From: G965212025 sp965215765 | GTDB lineage: Bacteria > Pseudomonadota > Gammaproteobacteria > Poriferisulfidales > Oxydemutatoraceae | Assembly (NCBI GenBank): GCA_965215765.1 | Contig: OZ244118.1 | Span: 2,356,001 to 2,420,000, forward strand | Reading direction: 5' to 3' | Length of the DNA stretch: 64,000 bases | Part shown: positions 47,979 through 57,244 of the stretch, piece by piece | How positions within the stretch are numbered: position 1 is the first letter of the stretch | Layout of the letters: every line of letters begins with the position of its first letter | Position numbers and translations under genes: made by a program | Notes under the pieces: model-generated | Seen by the model: the letters and a program-made list of their open reading frames with translations, nothing else | What the model was told of the DNA's origin: nothing | The model's database searches: none

Positions 47979-49147
47979 ACAGCTGTCAACTAATCAGTCG
48001 CCTGGAAGAACTCCAGGAATCTCTGGTCAGGATTGTGCTGGATTTCGGTGAGCGGCTTTATCGCGAACAATTCAGCCCGGAACTCAGCCCGGTTGGTTGG
48101 CATTTGCGGCATACCCTGTTTATTGAAGACTTCTGGCTGCATGAAAAACTACTTGCCGACAGCCGCTACACAGAGAATTGCCATAATGACTATCTCCCGT
48201 GGAAAAGCCCAAAGCCCCTGCGTGGAAGTCGGCTGCCGCCATTTCCAAACCTGGTGTCAGAAGTTGCCTCCCGGCAAAAAGACAATGTGGCATTGTTGCA
48301 CCGAGTGACCAGCGAACTGGGCGAACATCCGTTATTGCAGAACGACTACCTCCTGAAATTTTTAATCCAACACCATGCAATGCATGCAGAAACCATGGCC
48401 ATGATCCAAAACCAGCGGGAGCTTGTCTTGGCAAAACACGATGACAGTGCCAAAATTTCCGCCTTGGAACCGGCGCCGGCACAAAAAAAAGCAGAATACT
48501 TTCCTGAAGGTCATTACGTAACAGGAGGCGACAACTCTTGGAGCTTTGACAACGAACTCCCGCAACAAACGGTCTTCCTGCCAGCGTTCGGAATCAACAC
48601 CAACACAGTGAGCAACAGCGAATTTTCAGGGTTTATGCAAGCAGGCGGCTACCAGAAAAAATCGTTCTGGAGTCCCCAAGGCTGGCAATGGCTCGCAAAA
48701 ACGCAGGTCACATCTCCTCATGCCTGGAGGCAGACTGCAAAGAATTCCTGGGGGACAATTGATCCTTCGGGATGGCAGGCTCTGGAAGCTGAGGCGGCGG
48801 TGACCGGCATCAGCTTTTTCGAAGCGTCAGCGTTCGCAAAATATGCGGGTGCCCGCTTGCCTGTGGAAAGTGAATGGGAAACAGCGAGTAGGGCGGGTGC
48901 CCTTCGAATCGGAGGAGCGTGGGAATGGTGTGCCAATACTTTTTCCCCGTACCAAGGTTACAAGGCCTTCCCCTACGACGAATATTCAAGCACCTGGTTT
49001 GACGGACACCACTACGTGCTCAAAGGCGCAAGCCCGCACACTGCGCAGGAAATCCAACGCCCCAGTTTCAGGAATTTTTTCACGCCGGAGCAAAGACACA
49101 TATTCGCAGGGCTGCGTCTGGCTTTCGATGACTGGCCCCCTCCCTGA
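47975..49147 (+). CDS. egtB: Ergothioneine biosynthesis sulfoxide synthase EgtB
   Basis: 390 residues from GTG. An N-terminal DinB-like domain (about 1-150) has the iron histidines in GWHLRHT and HHAMHAETM. A C-terminal FGE-like domain (about 160-385) has GHYVTGGDN, LPVESEWE, GGAWEWC and a truncated-looking but complete end. It joins hercynine to a thiol using oxygen. With egtC present, gamma-glutamylcysteine is the expected thiol. No egtA or egtE is in the window. Confidence 0.93.
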   Translation: MNSCQLISRLEELQESLVRIVLDFGERLYREQFSPELSPVGWHLRHTLFIEDFWLHEKLLADSRYTENCHNDYLPWKSPKPLRGSRLPPFPNLVSEVASRQKDNVALLHRVTSELGEHPLLQNDYLLKFLIQHHAMHAETMAMIQNQRELVLAKHDDSAKISALEPAPAQKKAEYFPEGHYVTGGDNSWSFDNELPQQTVFLPAFGINTNTVSNSEFSGFMQAGGYQKKSFWSPQGWQWLAKTQVTSPHAWRQTAKNSWGTIDPSGWQALEAEAAVTGISFFEASAFAKYAGARLPVESEWETASRAGALRIGGAWEWCANTFSPYQGYKAFPYDEYSSTWFDGHHYVLKGASPHTAQEIQRPSFRNFFTPEQRHIFAGLRLAFDDWPPP

Positions 49148-50048
49148 TCCACCCAACGCCAATGTCTTTGGCAGTTTGATACTCAAGGCCGGGCACCATG
49201 AACCCGCGTTGGACGCGGCGGTTGCCAAAAACGTCAGTGACGCACTGGCGGAAGACTTGTGCGGAGAGGATTTATGCGCTGCCATAGCCGATCACCACCA
49301 CACCGCCAAGGCCACTGTGGTCGCACTTGATGATGGCATCCTGTCAGGAATGTTCTGGGGCGAAACCGTTTTTCACAAACTTGACCCGAAGACAAAAATA
49401 CAGTGGTTCGTAAAAGACGGGGAAGCTTTTCGTTCTGGCACCTGCCTGTGTACCGTCCAAGGTGCTGCCGACGCACTGCTCGCTGGCGAGCGATGTGCGT
49501 TGAACTTCCTGCACACGCTGGCTGCTGCCGCCACCACTACCGCGAAATATGTAAAACAGGTCGCCAACACCAAAGCGCGCATTGCTGACACCCGCAAAAC
49601 ACTCCCGGGTCTGCGCATGGCTCAAAAATACGCAGTGGTGTGTGGCGGCGGGGTTAACCAACGGCATGGGCTCTACGACGGCATCCTGATCAAGGACAAC
49701 CATATTCAGATCGCGGGAACTTTAAGTCAGGCGGTTGCAACCATGCGCAAAGCCCACCCCGGAAGAAGTATAGAAGCGGAAGCCGAGTCGCTTGATCAAG
49801 TGGAGGAAGCATTATCCTGTGGAGTCGAAATCATCATGCTGGACAACTTCTCACTTTCGAAAATCAAAGAAGCAGTCGCGGTCATTGCCGAGCGAGCAGT
49901 GGTGGAAGTCTCAGGGAACATTCGCTTGGAGAACGCCGCTGAAATTGCCGCCTGCAACGTAGACTACCTGTCCATCGGCGCGCTGACCAAGCATGTATGC
50001 GCACCTGATCTCAGTATGCGGCTACTTCAGGAAAAGCGTACTGAATAG
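49128..50048 (+). CDS. nadC: Nicotinate-nucleotide pyrophosphorylase NadC
   Basis: 306 residues from ATG 49128, overlapping egtB by 20 bases. Motifs LNFLHTLAAAATTTAKYV, DTRKTLPGLR, GGGVNQRHGLYDGILIKDNH and VDYLSIGALTKH are diagnostic. It makes nicotinate mononucleotide from quinolinate. Its last ~90 bases are copied eight times in array 3. The frame's upstream extension to 48843 is egtB in another frame. Confidence 0.94.
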   Translation: MTGPLPDPPNANVFGSLILKAGHHEPALDAAVAKNVSDALAEDLCGEDLCAAIADHHHTAKATVVALDDGILSGMFWGETVFHKLDPKTKIQWFVKDGEAFRSGTCLCTVQGAADALLAGERCALNFLHTLAAAATTTAKYVKQVANTKARIADTRKTLPGLRMAQKYAVVCGGGVNQRHGLYDGILIKDNHIQIAGTLSQAVATMRKAHPGRSIEAEAESLDQVEEALSCGVEIIMLDNFSLSKIKEAVAVIAERAVVEVSGNIRLENAAEIAACNVDYLSIGALTKHVCAPDLSMRLLQEKRTE

Positions 50049-50295
50049 CAGCAACAGCCAAATCCACCAAGTGATCTTGTCCTGCCTGCCCAGGTTAAAC
50101 ACTGAACTGTGCGCAGACCGAACATGCGCAAACCCTTTTCCGTTCCCGGCACGCTGCACCACCAGCCAAAGCTTTCCTGAATACCTCCACACCTCTCTCC
50201 TCTGCCGGAAAATACCCCTTCGCTGCTGCTCGCCACTCTCCTCAATATCTTCTTAAAGAAGGTTTAGAAAAAACCGCCAACCTTTATAATTCCAA

Positions 50296-50481
50296 AGAAA
50301 CAACAAGCCAACGAAATGTGGTATCGTTGGACTTCTTAGTGTGGGAAAGAGCACTTTATTTAATTGTCTCACTTCTTTAAACGCTCCCGTTGAAGACTAC
50401 CCCTTTTATACTGTGGAACCGAATGTGGGTCAGGTTCTCGTACCCGATCCTCGCCTCTTCTTCATAAGTCTGGTAGCTTAA
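50296..50481 (+). pseudogene. 5' fragment of a ychF-like GTPase/ATPase gene
   Basis: Translation from 50314 reads KCGIVGLLSVGKSTLFNCL, then YPFYTVEPNVGQVLVPDPRL, matching the N-terminus of YchF, including the P-loop (normally NVGKST). After about 50 codons it stops at TAA 50479. No start codon is obvious. The AT-rich codon use differs from the surrounding genes, so it came from elsewhere. Confidence 0.8.
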
Positions 50482-50510
50482 GAAGAATAATTTAAAGGAA
50501 GGAATATCAA

Positions 50511-50912
50511 ATGAAGTCCATTTTTTTTATATTTATGGTTAGTCTGTTTTTTGTGAACACGACTTTCGCCGATGAAATTAATTACGACATGAGCGGGGAA
50601 GCAAGACAAAAATACTATAAAAACGCCAATCCTGCTCTAAAAGGAGAAATAGATAAGGTCGTGAGGGAGGCAAGGCATCTTGGGCATGATCTTAATACAC
50701 GAGAAGGGCGGATTGCGTATATAAATTATAAGAGGCAACGCGCATGGCACAGAGAAGGACACAAATTAGCGCAACTACTTGGGCTTGAGGAAGGTACCAG
50801 ACCTTATACTGAAAAAGAGTGTCTCGAAAAGGCTGGAGGAAATAAAGCCTCTGCTCAATATTTTTCTTGTACCAGAAGCTCAAGAAAGGGCAGACCACTA
50901 CCACCAGAATAA
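50511..50912 (+). CDS. Small exported protein of unknown family, in the AT-rich insertion
   Basis: 133 residues with a good ribosome binding site (GGAAGGA, 7 bases before ATG). A clear signal peptide (cleavage after TTFA, residue 20) precedes a charged helical domain with LGHDLNTREGRIAYINYKRQ and two cysteines (CLEKAGG, FSCTR). I recognise no family. Codon use is AT-rich like the ychF fragment and unlike its neighbours, consistent with transfer. Confidence 0.7.
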   Translation: MKSIFFIFMVSLFFVNTTFADEINYDMSGEARQKYYKNANPALKGEIDKVVREARHLGHDLNTREGRIAYINYKRQRAWHREGHKLAQLLGLEEGTRPYTEKECLEKAGGNKASAQYFSCTRSSRKGRPLPPE

Positions 50913-51002
50913 ATCATAAAGATATGTTTTTTCTTTTCGTTTGATGTGTAGTTTTTAGATAAATTTTATTTATTGAAGAAGACATCAAGCCTTCTTAAAA
51001 CG

Positions 51003-51091
51003 TCCCCACTCCACCAGTCAGCCTTCAAGCACCAAAGGTCGCATTCCCATTTGCTTCTGCCCGCACCAGCAACGCATTTTGAACGACCTGC
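51003..51091 (-). pseudogene. 3' fragment copy of the class I aldolase gene
   Basis: About 85 bases match the real aldolase end (53123-53211: ...QNALLVRAEANGNATFGA stop and downstream). The fragment is then joined to the nadC-side spacer at a shared tgcgca. It marks the edge between the insertion and the repeats of array 3. Confidence 0.82.
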
Positions 51092-53100
51092 GCAGACCGA
51101 ACACGCGCAAACCCGTTTTTCCGTTCCCGGTACGCTGCACCACCAGCCAGAGCTTTCTTGAATGCCGCGCAACGTGGACTACCTGTCCATCGGCGCGCTG
51201 ACCAAGCATGTATGCGCACCTGAACTCAGTATGCGGCTACTTCAAGAAAAGCGTACTGAATAGCGGCAACAGCCAAATCCATCAAGTGATCTTGTGGCCT
51301 GCCCAGATTAAACACTGAACTGTGCGCAAACCGAACACGCGCAAACCCGTTTTTTCCGTTCCCTGCACGCTGCGCCACCAGCCAGAGCTTTCCTGAATGC
51401 CGCGCAACGTGGACTACCTGTCCATCGGCGCGCTGACCAAGCATGTATGCGTACCCGAACTCAGTATGCGGCTACTTCAGGAAAAGCATACTGAATAGCG
51501 GCAACAGCCAAATCCATCAAGTGATCTTGTGCTGCCTGCCCAGATTAAACACTGAACTGTGCGCAGACCGAACACGCGCAAACCCGTTTTTCCGTTCCCG
51601 GCACGCTGCGCCACCAGCCAGAGCTTTCCTGATTACCGCCTGCAACGTGGACTACCTGTCCATCGGCGCGCTGACCAAGCATGTATGCGCACCTGATCTC
51701 AGTATGCGGCTACTTTAGGAAAAGCGTACTGAATAGCGGCAACAGCCAAATCCACCAGGTGATCTTGTGCTGCCTGCCCAGATTAAACACTGAACTGCGC
51801 GCAGGCCGAACACGCGCAAACCTGTTTTTCCGTTCCCGGTACGCTGCGCCACCAGCCAGAGCTTTCCTGAATGCCGCCTGCAACGTGGACTACCTGTCCA
51901 TCGGCGCGCTGACCAAGCATGTATGCGCACCTGATCTCGGTATGCGGCTACTTTAGGAAAAGCGTACTGAATAACGGCAACAGCCAAATCCACCAGGTGA
52001 TCTTGCCTGCCCAGATTAAACACTGAACTGCGCGCAGACCGAACACGCGCAAACCTGTTTTTTCCGTTCCCGGTACGCTGCGCCACCAGCCAGAGCTTTC
52101 CTGAATACCGCATGCAACGTGGACTACCTGTCCATCGGCGCTCTGACCAAGCATGTATGCGCACCTGATCTCAGTATGCGGCTACTTTAAGAAAAGCGTA
52201 CTGAATAGCGGCAACAGCCAAATCCATCAAGTGATCTTGTGCCGCCTGCCCAGATTAAACACTGAACTGTGCGCAGACCGAACACGCGCAAACCCGTTTT
52301 TCCGTTCCCTGCACGCTGCGCCACCAGCCAGAACTTTCCTGAATGCCGCGCAACGTGGACTACCTGTCCATCGGCGCGCTGACCAAGCATGTATGCGTAC
52401 CCGAACTCAATATGCGGCTACTTCAGGAAAAGCATACTGAATAGCGGCAACAGCCAAATCCATCAAGTGATCTTGTGCTGCCTGCCCAGATTAAACACTG
52501 AACTGTGCGCAGACCGAACACGCGCAAACCCGTTTTTCCGTTCCCGGCACGCTGCGTCACCAGCCAGAGCTTTCCTGATTACCGCCTGCAACGTGGACTA
52601 CCTGTCCATCGGCGCGCTGACCAAGCATGTATGCGCACCTGATCTCAGTATGCGGCTACTTTAGGAAAAGCGTGCTGAATAGCGGCAACAGCCAAATCCA
52701 CCAGGTGATCTTGTGCTGCCTGCCCAGATTAAACACTGAACTGTGCGCAGACCGAACACGCGCAAACCCGTTTTTTCTGTTCCCGGTACGCTGCGCCACC
52801 AGCCAGAGCTTTCCTGAATACCGCCTGCAACGTGGACTACCTGTCCATCGACGCGCTGACCAAGCATCTATGCGCACCTGAACTCAGTATGCGGCTACTT
52901 CAAGAAAAGCGTACTGAATAGCGGCAACAGCCAAATCCATCAAGTGATCTTGTGCCGCCTGCCCAGATTAAACACTGAACTGTGCGCAAACCGAACACGC
53001 GCAAACCCGTTTTTTCCGTTCCCTGCACGCTGCGCCACCAGCCAGAGCTTTCCTGATTACCCCCGCGCCTCTCTCCTCTGCCGGAAAATACCCCTTCGCT
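51086..53100. repeat. Array 3: eight 234-239 bp units made from the nadC 3' end and spacer
   Basis: Copies of ggactacctgtccatcgg lie at 51176, 51411, 51649, 51887, 52121, 52357, 52595 and 52834; the source in nadC is at about 49963. The steps are 235, 238, 238, 234, 236, 238 and 239. Each unit holds the nadC codons from CNVDYLSIGALTKH to the stop, then about 145 bases of the spacer to ccagagctttcctga. Unit-to-unit differences are few. The last unit continues into the full spacer and the real aldolase 3' end. Confidence 0.94.
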
Positions 53101-53145
53101 GCTGCTCGCCACTCTCCAACGTCCCCACACTCCACCAGTCAGTCT

Positions 53146-54150
53146 TCAAGCACCAAAGGTCGCATTTCCATTTGCTTCTGCCCGCACCAGCAACGCATTT
53201 TGAACGGCCTGCGCATGATGATCGTCACCGCCCCAGGCACGCAGGGCAGGCTGTTGCAAAGCACGCCCGTAAGAAAAAGTGATGTTCCAGGGTGCCCCAC
53301 CCCGCCCGGCAGCGAGCTGGTTAATGGCGGCCAGGTTTTCAGTGGCAGTCAAATCACTCAGCCCGCCCGATAAAAAAGCAACGCCTGGCACAGAAGCCGG
53401 CACACAATCCTGAAGGCAGCGCAATGTCAGGGACGCGACTTGGCTGGTATCCGCCTGTTCCGCGCATTCCGAACCGGAAACCACCATATTCGGTTTTAAA
53501 ACCATCCCCCCCAGAAAAACGTTCTGTTGCTTCAATTCAGAAAAAACCCACTGCTGCACTACGCTGCTAATCTCGTAACACCGCTCAATACTGTGCGCAC
53601 CATCCATAAGCACTTCAGGTTCCACAATCGGCACCATGTCATTTTCCTGGCACACTGCCGCGTAACGCGCCAAGGCGTGGGCATTGGCGGCCATGCAGGC
53701 TCGGGAAGGAAAACCCTCACCAACCGCAATGACCGCCCGCCATTTTGCGAAACGGGCGCCTAGTCCGTGGTACTCCTGAAGCCGTCCTCCCAAACCATCC
53801 AGACCTTCTGTAATTTTTTCGCAGGGATGACCGGAAAAAGTTTTTGCTCCCCGATCGACCTTGATCCCCGGAACGATGCCCTCATCTTTCAAGCAATCCA
53901 CGAAACGTTTTCCGGTGTTCGTCTCCATTCTCAATGTTTCGTCAAAAAGGATAACGCCTGAAATAAATTTTCCCAGCCCCGGGCTCGTCAGCAACAGGCT
54001 TCTGTACGAACACCGACTCGCTTCCGAGCTTTGAACACCAATGCTCTTGAAACGCTTCTCAATCGTCGGATGGCTTTCGTCCATTGCCAGAATACCCTTG
54101 CCTTTGGCAACCATCTTCTGCGCTATTTCATGTAATTTATATTCGTTCAT
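53146..54150 (-). CDS. Class I fructose-bisphosphate aldolase
   Basis: 334 residues from ATG 54150, with AGGAG in front. The eukaryote-like class I features are AQKMVAKGKGILAMDES, GIVPGIKVDRG, VEPEVLMDGAH and the Schiff-base lysine in MVLKPNMV, plus FLSGGLSD and FSYGRALQQPAL. It interconverts fructose-1,6-bisphosphate and two trioses. The C-terminus ends at NATFGA, a little shorter than usual for the family. Convergent with nadC; its 3' end was copied into array 3. Confidence 0.93.
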   Translation of the reverse strand: MNEYKLHEIAQKMVAKGKGILAMDESHPTIEKRFKSIGVQSSEASRCSYRSLLLTSPGLGKFISGVILFDETLRMETNTGKRFVDCLKDEGIVPGIKVDRGAKTFSGHPCEKITEGLDGLGGRLQEYHGLGARFAKWRAVIAVGEGFPSRACMAANAHALARYAAVCQENDMVPIVEPEVLMDGAHSIERCYEISSVVQQWVFSELKQQNVFLGGMVLKPNMVVSGSECAEQADTSQVASLTLRCLQDCVPASVPGVAFLSGGLSDLTATENLAAINQLAAGRGGAPWNITFSYGRALQQPALRAWGGDDHHAQAVQNALLVRAEANGNATFGA

Positions 54151-54374
54151 CGCATCACTCCTAAAAAACTGATTACCTTTCGCCGGTACCAGAAATTGTC
54201 TGGACAGGCTTCTTTCGCAAAACCGAAGGAGCCCCGACACACCAAAGCACAAATGCGCGTCAGCGCGGCGATTTTACTGGAACGGGCGCGCATTTTCAGA
54301 TGACCGTGTACCATAAGGTCATTTGGCAAAAACAACACTGTGTTTTTATGGTGCTGCAACCTGAGCTGTCAAGG

Positions 54375-54428
54375 CTCGTCAGATTGGGTGGCACACTGTT
54401 CGTTTTCTCACTTCCAGAGAAAGTTTGA
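54375..54428 (+). pseudogene. Remnant of a second xoxF: last 17 codons
   Basis: The frame reads LVRLGGTLFVFSLPEKV then TGA, matching the C-terminus of the intact xoxF (LVRLGGSLFVFSL). The following ~100 bases also match the region after the intact xoxF, including the terminator. No further xoxF sequence is found upstream. Confidence 0.82.
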
Positions 54429-54473
54429 TTGGCTGAACTTGTATTGCGCAGATTAGCTGATTGATTTGGTTTG

Positions 54474-54512
54474 GTGGCGGCATCCAGATTGTTTGGATGC
54501 CGCCACTTTTTT
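54474..54512 (+). terminator. Rho-independent terminator, upstream xoxF remnant
   Basis: A perfect 13-base stem GTGGCGGCATCCA/TGGATGCCGCCAC with a 7-base loop and six T. It insulates xoxF from upstream transcription. A second inverted repeat AAAATTGG/CCAATTTT follows at 54516-54540. Confidence 0.88.
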
Positions 54513-54639
54513 GTAAAAATTGGGGGGCAGCGCCAATTTTAAAGAGTTGCCTCCCGAAGAAAACAGTTGGCGATGGTCGTTTCCGAGTTAGGCAGAGCGA
54601 GCAAGCACACGTTACGACATGCGTTTTCCCTGCAAATTC

Positions 54640-54668
54640 TTGACATGGCTTCAGGTGCCATGTTAGAA
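54640..54668 (+). promoter_or_regulatory. Putative xoxF promoter
   Basis: TTGACA (54640-54645), 17-base spacer, TTAGAA (54663-54668), about 65 bases before the xoxF ATG. The -35 is perfect and the -10 is weak, which would suit an activated promoter. Confidence 0.45.
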
Positions 54669-54734
54669 AGCGCGGAACTTGGTCTGCGCGGATGTCTGAG
54701 CAGGGGTAAAGTATTTTTAATTCGGAGTTTTTAT

Positions 54735-56639
54735 ATGAAAACAAAACCATTTATGTGGGGGTTGGCTGCGGCACTTTTAGTGTATCTGCCAGTCACTGCA
54801 CAAGCCAACAGTGAACTTGTGCGCATGCAGAAAGATTCAGCCAACTGGGTTATGCCGGCTGGCAACTACGCCAATCAGCGTTACTCTCAGCTCAACCAGG
54901 TTAATAAAGGCAATGTGGCTGACCTGAAGGTTGCGTGGACTTTTTCAACCGGAGTTCTGCGTGGCCATGAGGGGAATCCTCTTGTCATTGGAAACATGAT
55001 GTATGTCCATACGCCTACGCCAAGTAATGGCAACCCTGGCTTTGCAGACAATACAAGCAATATTGTCTATGCGCTTGATCTGGACAGAGGAGGTGAAATC
55101 GTTTGGGAATACAAACGCAGCGACGAAATCTTCTACAAGAGTCGTGGCGGCGTGATACGCACAACGGTGGAAACCATGTGCTGTGACAACGTCAACCGCG
55201 GATTGTCCTACGCTTCCGGCAAAATTTTCCTCTATCGTGCTGACACCAAGCTGGTAGCACTTAACGCCAAAACTGGCAAAGTCGAGTGGGAAGTCCAAAA
55301 TGGCGACCCCTCCATAGGTGAAACAGGCACAGCTGCCCCTCATGTCTTTGGCGACAATGTCATGGTTGGTATCAGCGGCGGTGAGTTTGCCATTCGTGGT
55401 CACATGACTGCCTACAATGCAAACAGTGGCCAACGCGTATGGCGCGCTTATTCAATGGGTCCGGACAGCGACACGCTTGTGGACTCCAAAACGACCGCAC
55501 TCGGGAGATCCGTTGGTAAAAATTCCAGTCTTAAAACTTGGAAAGACGGTGCTGCCCAAAGTGCCGAATGGCTTTGGCAACACGGCGGCGGAACAACCTG
55601 GGGTTGGTTTTCTTTTGATCCCGAGTTGAACCTGATGTATTACGGATCAGGGAATCCCGGTTCTTGGAATCCGACGCTGCGCCCTGGCGACAACAAGTGG
55701 TCCATGACCATTTTTGCCAGAGATATTGATACCGGCCATGCCAAATGGGTGTACCAAATGACTCCACACGATGAGTGGGATTATGACGGTGTAAACGAGA
55801 TGATTCTTGCCGATGGCATCATGGTCAATGGAAAAGCCCGCAACGTAGTGGTTCACTTTGACCGCAACGGTTTTGGATACACGCTTGATCGTAAATCTGG
55901 CGAATTACTCGTTGCCGAGAAATTTGATCCAGCCGTAAACTGGGCCAAGAAAATTGACCTGAAGAGCGGCAAACCTGTTCTTGATCCTAAGTACAGCACC
56001 GGAAAGAAGGGCAAAGGTACGGAAGTGAACGCGCTAAACGTTTGTCCTGCTGCGCTTGGTTCTAAAGACGAGCAACCTGCTGCCTACTCTCCACAAACCC
56101 AGTTGTTCTACGTCCCCACCAATCACGTGTGCATGACGTATGAACCCTTGGGTGAGGAAGTTCAGCCATATTACCCGGGCAACGCCTACGTGCATGCCCG
56201 ATTGACCATGTTTCCTGCTGGTCAGGTGCTGGGTGATGGTTCCACTCACATGGGACGGTTTATCGCCTGGGATGCCGGTAAAGGCAAAGAAGTCTGGGCA
56301 ATTGACGAACCTTGGTCCGTATGGAGTGGTGCGCTGGCTACTGGCGGTGGACTCGTTTTCTACGGTACGCTTGGCGGCTACCTGAAAGCAGTTGACGCTG
56401 AAACCGGAGTTGAACTTTACCGTTTCAAAATGCCATCCGGCATTATCGGTAACGTGATGACCTATAACTACCGTGGCAAACAACACGTTGCAGTGTTCTC
56501 AGGCATTGGTGGTTGGGCCGGAATCGGACTCGCCGCGAATCTTACAGACCCTGAAGCCGGGTTAGGCGCCGTTGGCGGTTATGCCGGGCTTACAAGTCTC
56601 GTCAGATTGGGTGGCTCATTGTTCGTTTTCTCACTCTAA
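54735..56639 (+). CDS. xoxF: Lanthanide-type PQQ methanol dehydrogenase XoxF
   Basis: 634 residues from ATG 54735; upstream codons in the frame precede the signal peptide (cleavage after AQA, residue 24). It is an eight-bladed PQQ propeller with the adjacent cysteines Cys149-Cys150. HDEWDYDGVNE holds the catalytic Asp349 and the extra Asp351 that marks lanthanide-dependent XoxF (alanine in calcium-dependent MxaF). It oxidises methanol in the periplasm and passes electrons to cytochrome cL. The C-terminus ends VFSL, four codons shorter than the upstream remnant. Confidence 0.96.
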   Translation: MKTKPFMWGLAAALLVYLPVTAQANSELVRMQKDSANWVMPAGNYANQRYSQLNQVNKGNVADLKVAWTFSTGVLRGHEGNPLVIGNMMYVHTPTPSNGNPGFADNTSNIVYALDLDRGGEIVWEYKRSDEIFYKSRGGVIRTTVETMCCDNVNRGLSYASGKIFLYRADTKLVALNAKTGKVEWEVQNGDPSIGETGTAAPHVFGDNVMVGISGGEFAIRGHMTAYNANSGQRVWRAYSMGPDSDTLVDSKTTALGRSVGKNSSLKTWKDGAAQSAEWLWQHGGGTTWGWFSFDPELNLMYYGSGNPGSWNPTLRPGDNKWSMTIFARDIDTGHAKWVYQMTPHDEWDYDGVNEMILADGIMVNGKARNVVVHFDRNGFGYTLDRKSGELLVAEKFDPAVNWAKKIDLKSGKPVLDPKYSTGKKGKGTEVNALNVCPAALGSKDEQPAAYSPQTQLFYVPTNHVCMTYEPLGEEVQPYYPGNAYVHARLTMFPAGQVLGDGSTHMGRFIAWDAGKGKEVWAIDEPWSVWSGALATGGGLVFYGTLGGYLKAVDAETGVELYRFKMPSGIIGNVMTYNYRGKQHVAVFSGIGGWAGIGLAANLTDPEAGLGAVGGYAGLTSLVRLGGSLFVFSL

Positions 56640-56750
56640 AATCAGTTTGATTGGCTGGTCTCGTATTGCGCAGATTAGCTGATTGATTTAGTTTGGTGGC
56701 GGCATCCAAGTTGTTTGGGTGCCGTCATTTTTTTGTAAAAATTTGAGGGT
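56598..56750. repeat. Direct repeat flanking xoxF, downstream copy
   Basis: Matches 54375-54530 with scattered substitutions. It contains the intact xoxF C-terminal codons, the spacer and the xoxF terminator. Confidence 0.85.
56696..56735 (+). terminator. Terminator/attenuator between xoxF and xoxG
   Basis: The same hairpin as at 54474 but with two G-T pairs (GTGGCGGCATCCA against TGGGTGCCGTCAT), followed by a T run. A weakened terminator would let part of the transcripts continue into xoxG. Confidence 0.7.
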
Positions 56751-56755
56751 CACAG

Positions 56756-57244
56756 ATGCGTTTAGAAAATATTTCTCTCATAGCGGGGCTATTTCTTTTG
56801 TTCGCGACCGCGCTGAATTCACCATTCGCCTCCGAAAATGAAGCGCAGGAAAGTAAAAAGGCATACACGATAAATCCTGATGGATCAGCTGACTGGTTCA
56901 CGTATCACGGGTTCATCATGTATGGTGTCAATTGCTACACCTGCCATGGTCCGGGTGCCCTTGGAAGCACATTTGCACCGAATTTGACCGAGTCTGTAAA
57001 AATCATTGACTTCAACAAATTCACTGACACCGTAACGAATGGGCGTTCAGGCAGAATGCCCGCATTTAAAGGTCACTATGGAGTGGAATGTTCATTGAGC
57101 CATCTTTACGCTTACTTGAAAGCACGCAGCGACAATGCGGTTGGTGCAGGTGAGTTGCTAAAGACTAAAAGACCGAAAATTGATGGAAATGAACGGTATA
57201 AAGCTTACAAAGAGTGCATAAAATCAGCGAGAAAATCTGGCTGA
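56756..57244 (+). CDS. xoxG: XoxG-type cytochrome cL
   Basis: 162 residues with a signal peptide (cleavage near residue 26) and one haem site CYTCH (Cys60, Cys63, His64); the likely methionine ligand is in GRSGRMPAFKG. It accepts electrons from XoxF. Position between xoxF and xoxJ supports the call. Overlaps xoxJ by 31 bases. Confidence 0.9.
   Translation: MRLENISLIAGLFLLFATALNSPFASENEAQESKKAYTINPDGSADWFTYHGFIMYGVNCYTCHGPGALGSTFAPNLTESVKIIDFNKFTDTVTNGRSGRMPAFKGHYGVECSLSHLYAYLKARSDNAVGAGELLKTKRPKIDGNERYKAYKECIKSARKSG

Larger units (their letters stand above)
50242..50999. mobile_element. AT-rich insertion within the nadC-aldolase spacer
   Basis: The spacer at 50180-50241 continues at about 51000 with cgtccccac. 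The uninterrupted version is present at 53101-53140, where cgccactctcc runs straight into aacgtccccac. The inserted ~758 bases are clearly AT-richer than the flanks, carry a ychF fragment and a small exported-protein gene, and their ends hold imperfect inverted repeats (TTAAAGAAGG near the left end, CCTTCTTAAA at the right end). No transposase is seen. Confidence 0.7.
54375..54530. repeat. Direct repeat flanking xoxF, upstream copy
   Basis: About 155 bases similar to 56598-56750: xoxF 3' end, ~45-base spacer and terminator hairpin. The xoxF gene lies between the two copies. Confidence 0.85.

Noticed and set aside
48843..49127. N-terminal extension of nadC
   Set aside because: The upstream part of the frame lies inside egtB in a different phase and is Arg/Ser/Thr-rich without similarity to NadC.
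51086..53100. CRISPR array
   Set aside because: The unit is ~235 bp and the whole unit is conserved; there are no short repeats with unique spacers and no cas genes.
50000..53220. Insertion-sequence cluster
   Set aside because: No transposase and no terminal inverted repeats around the 235 bp units; the units are explained by the nadC end and spacer.
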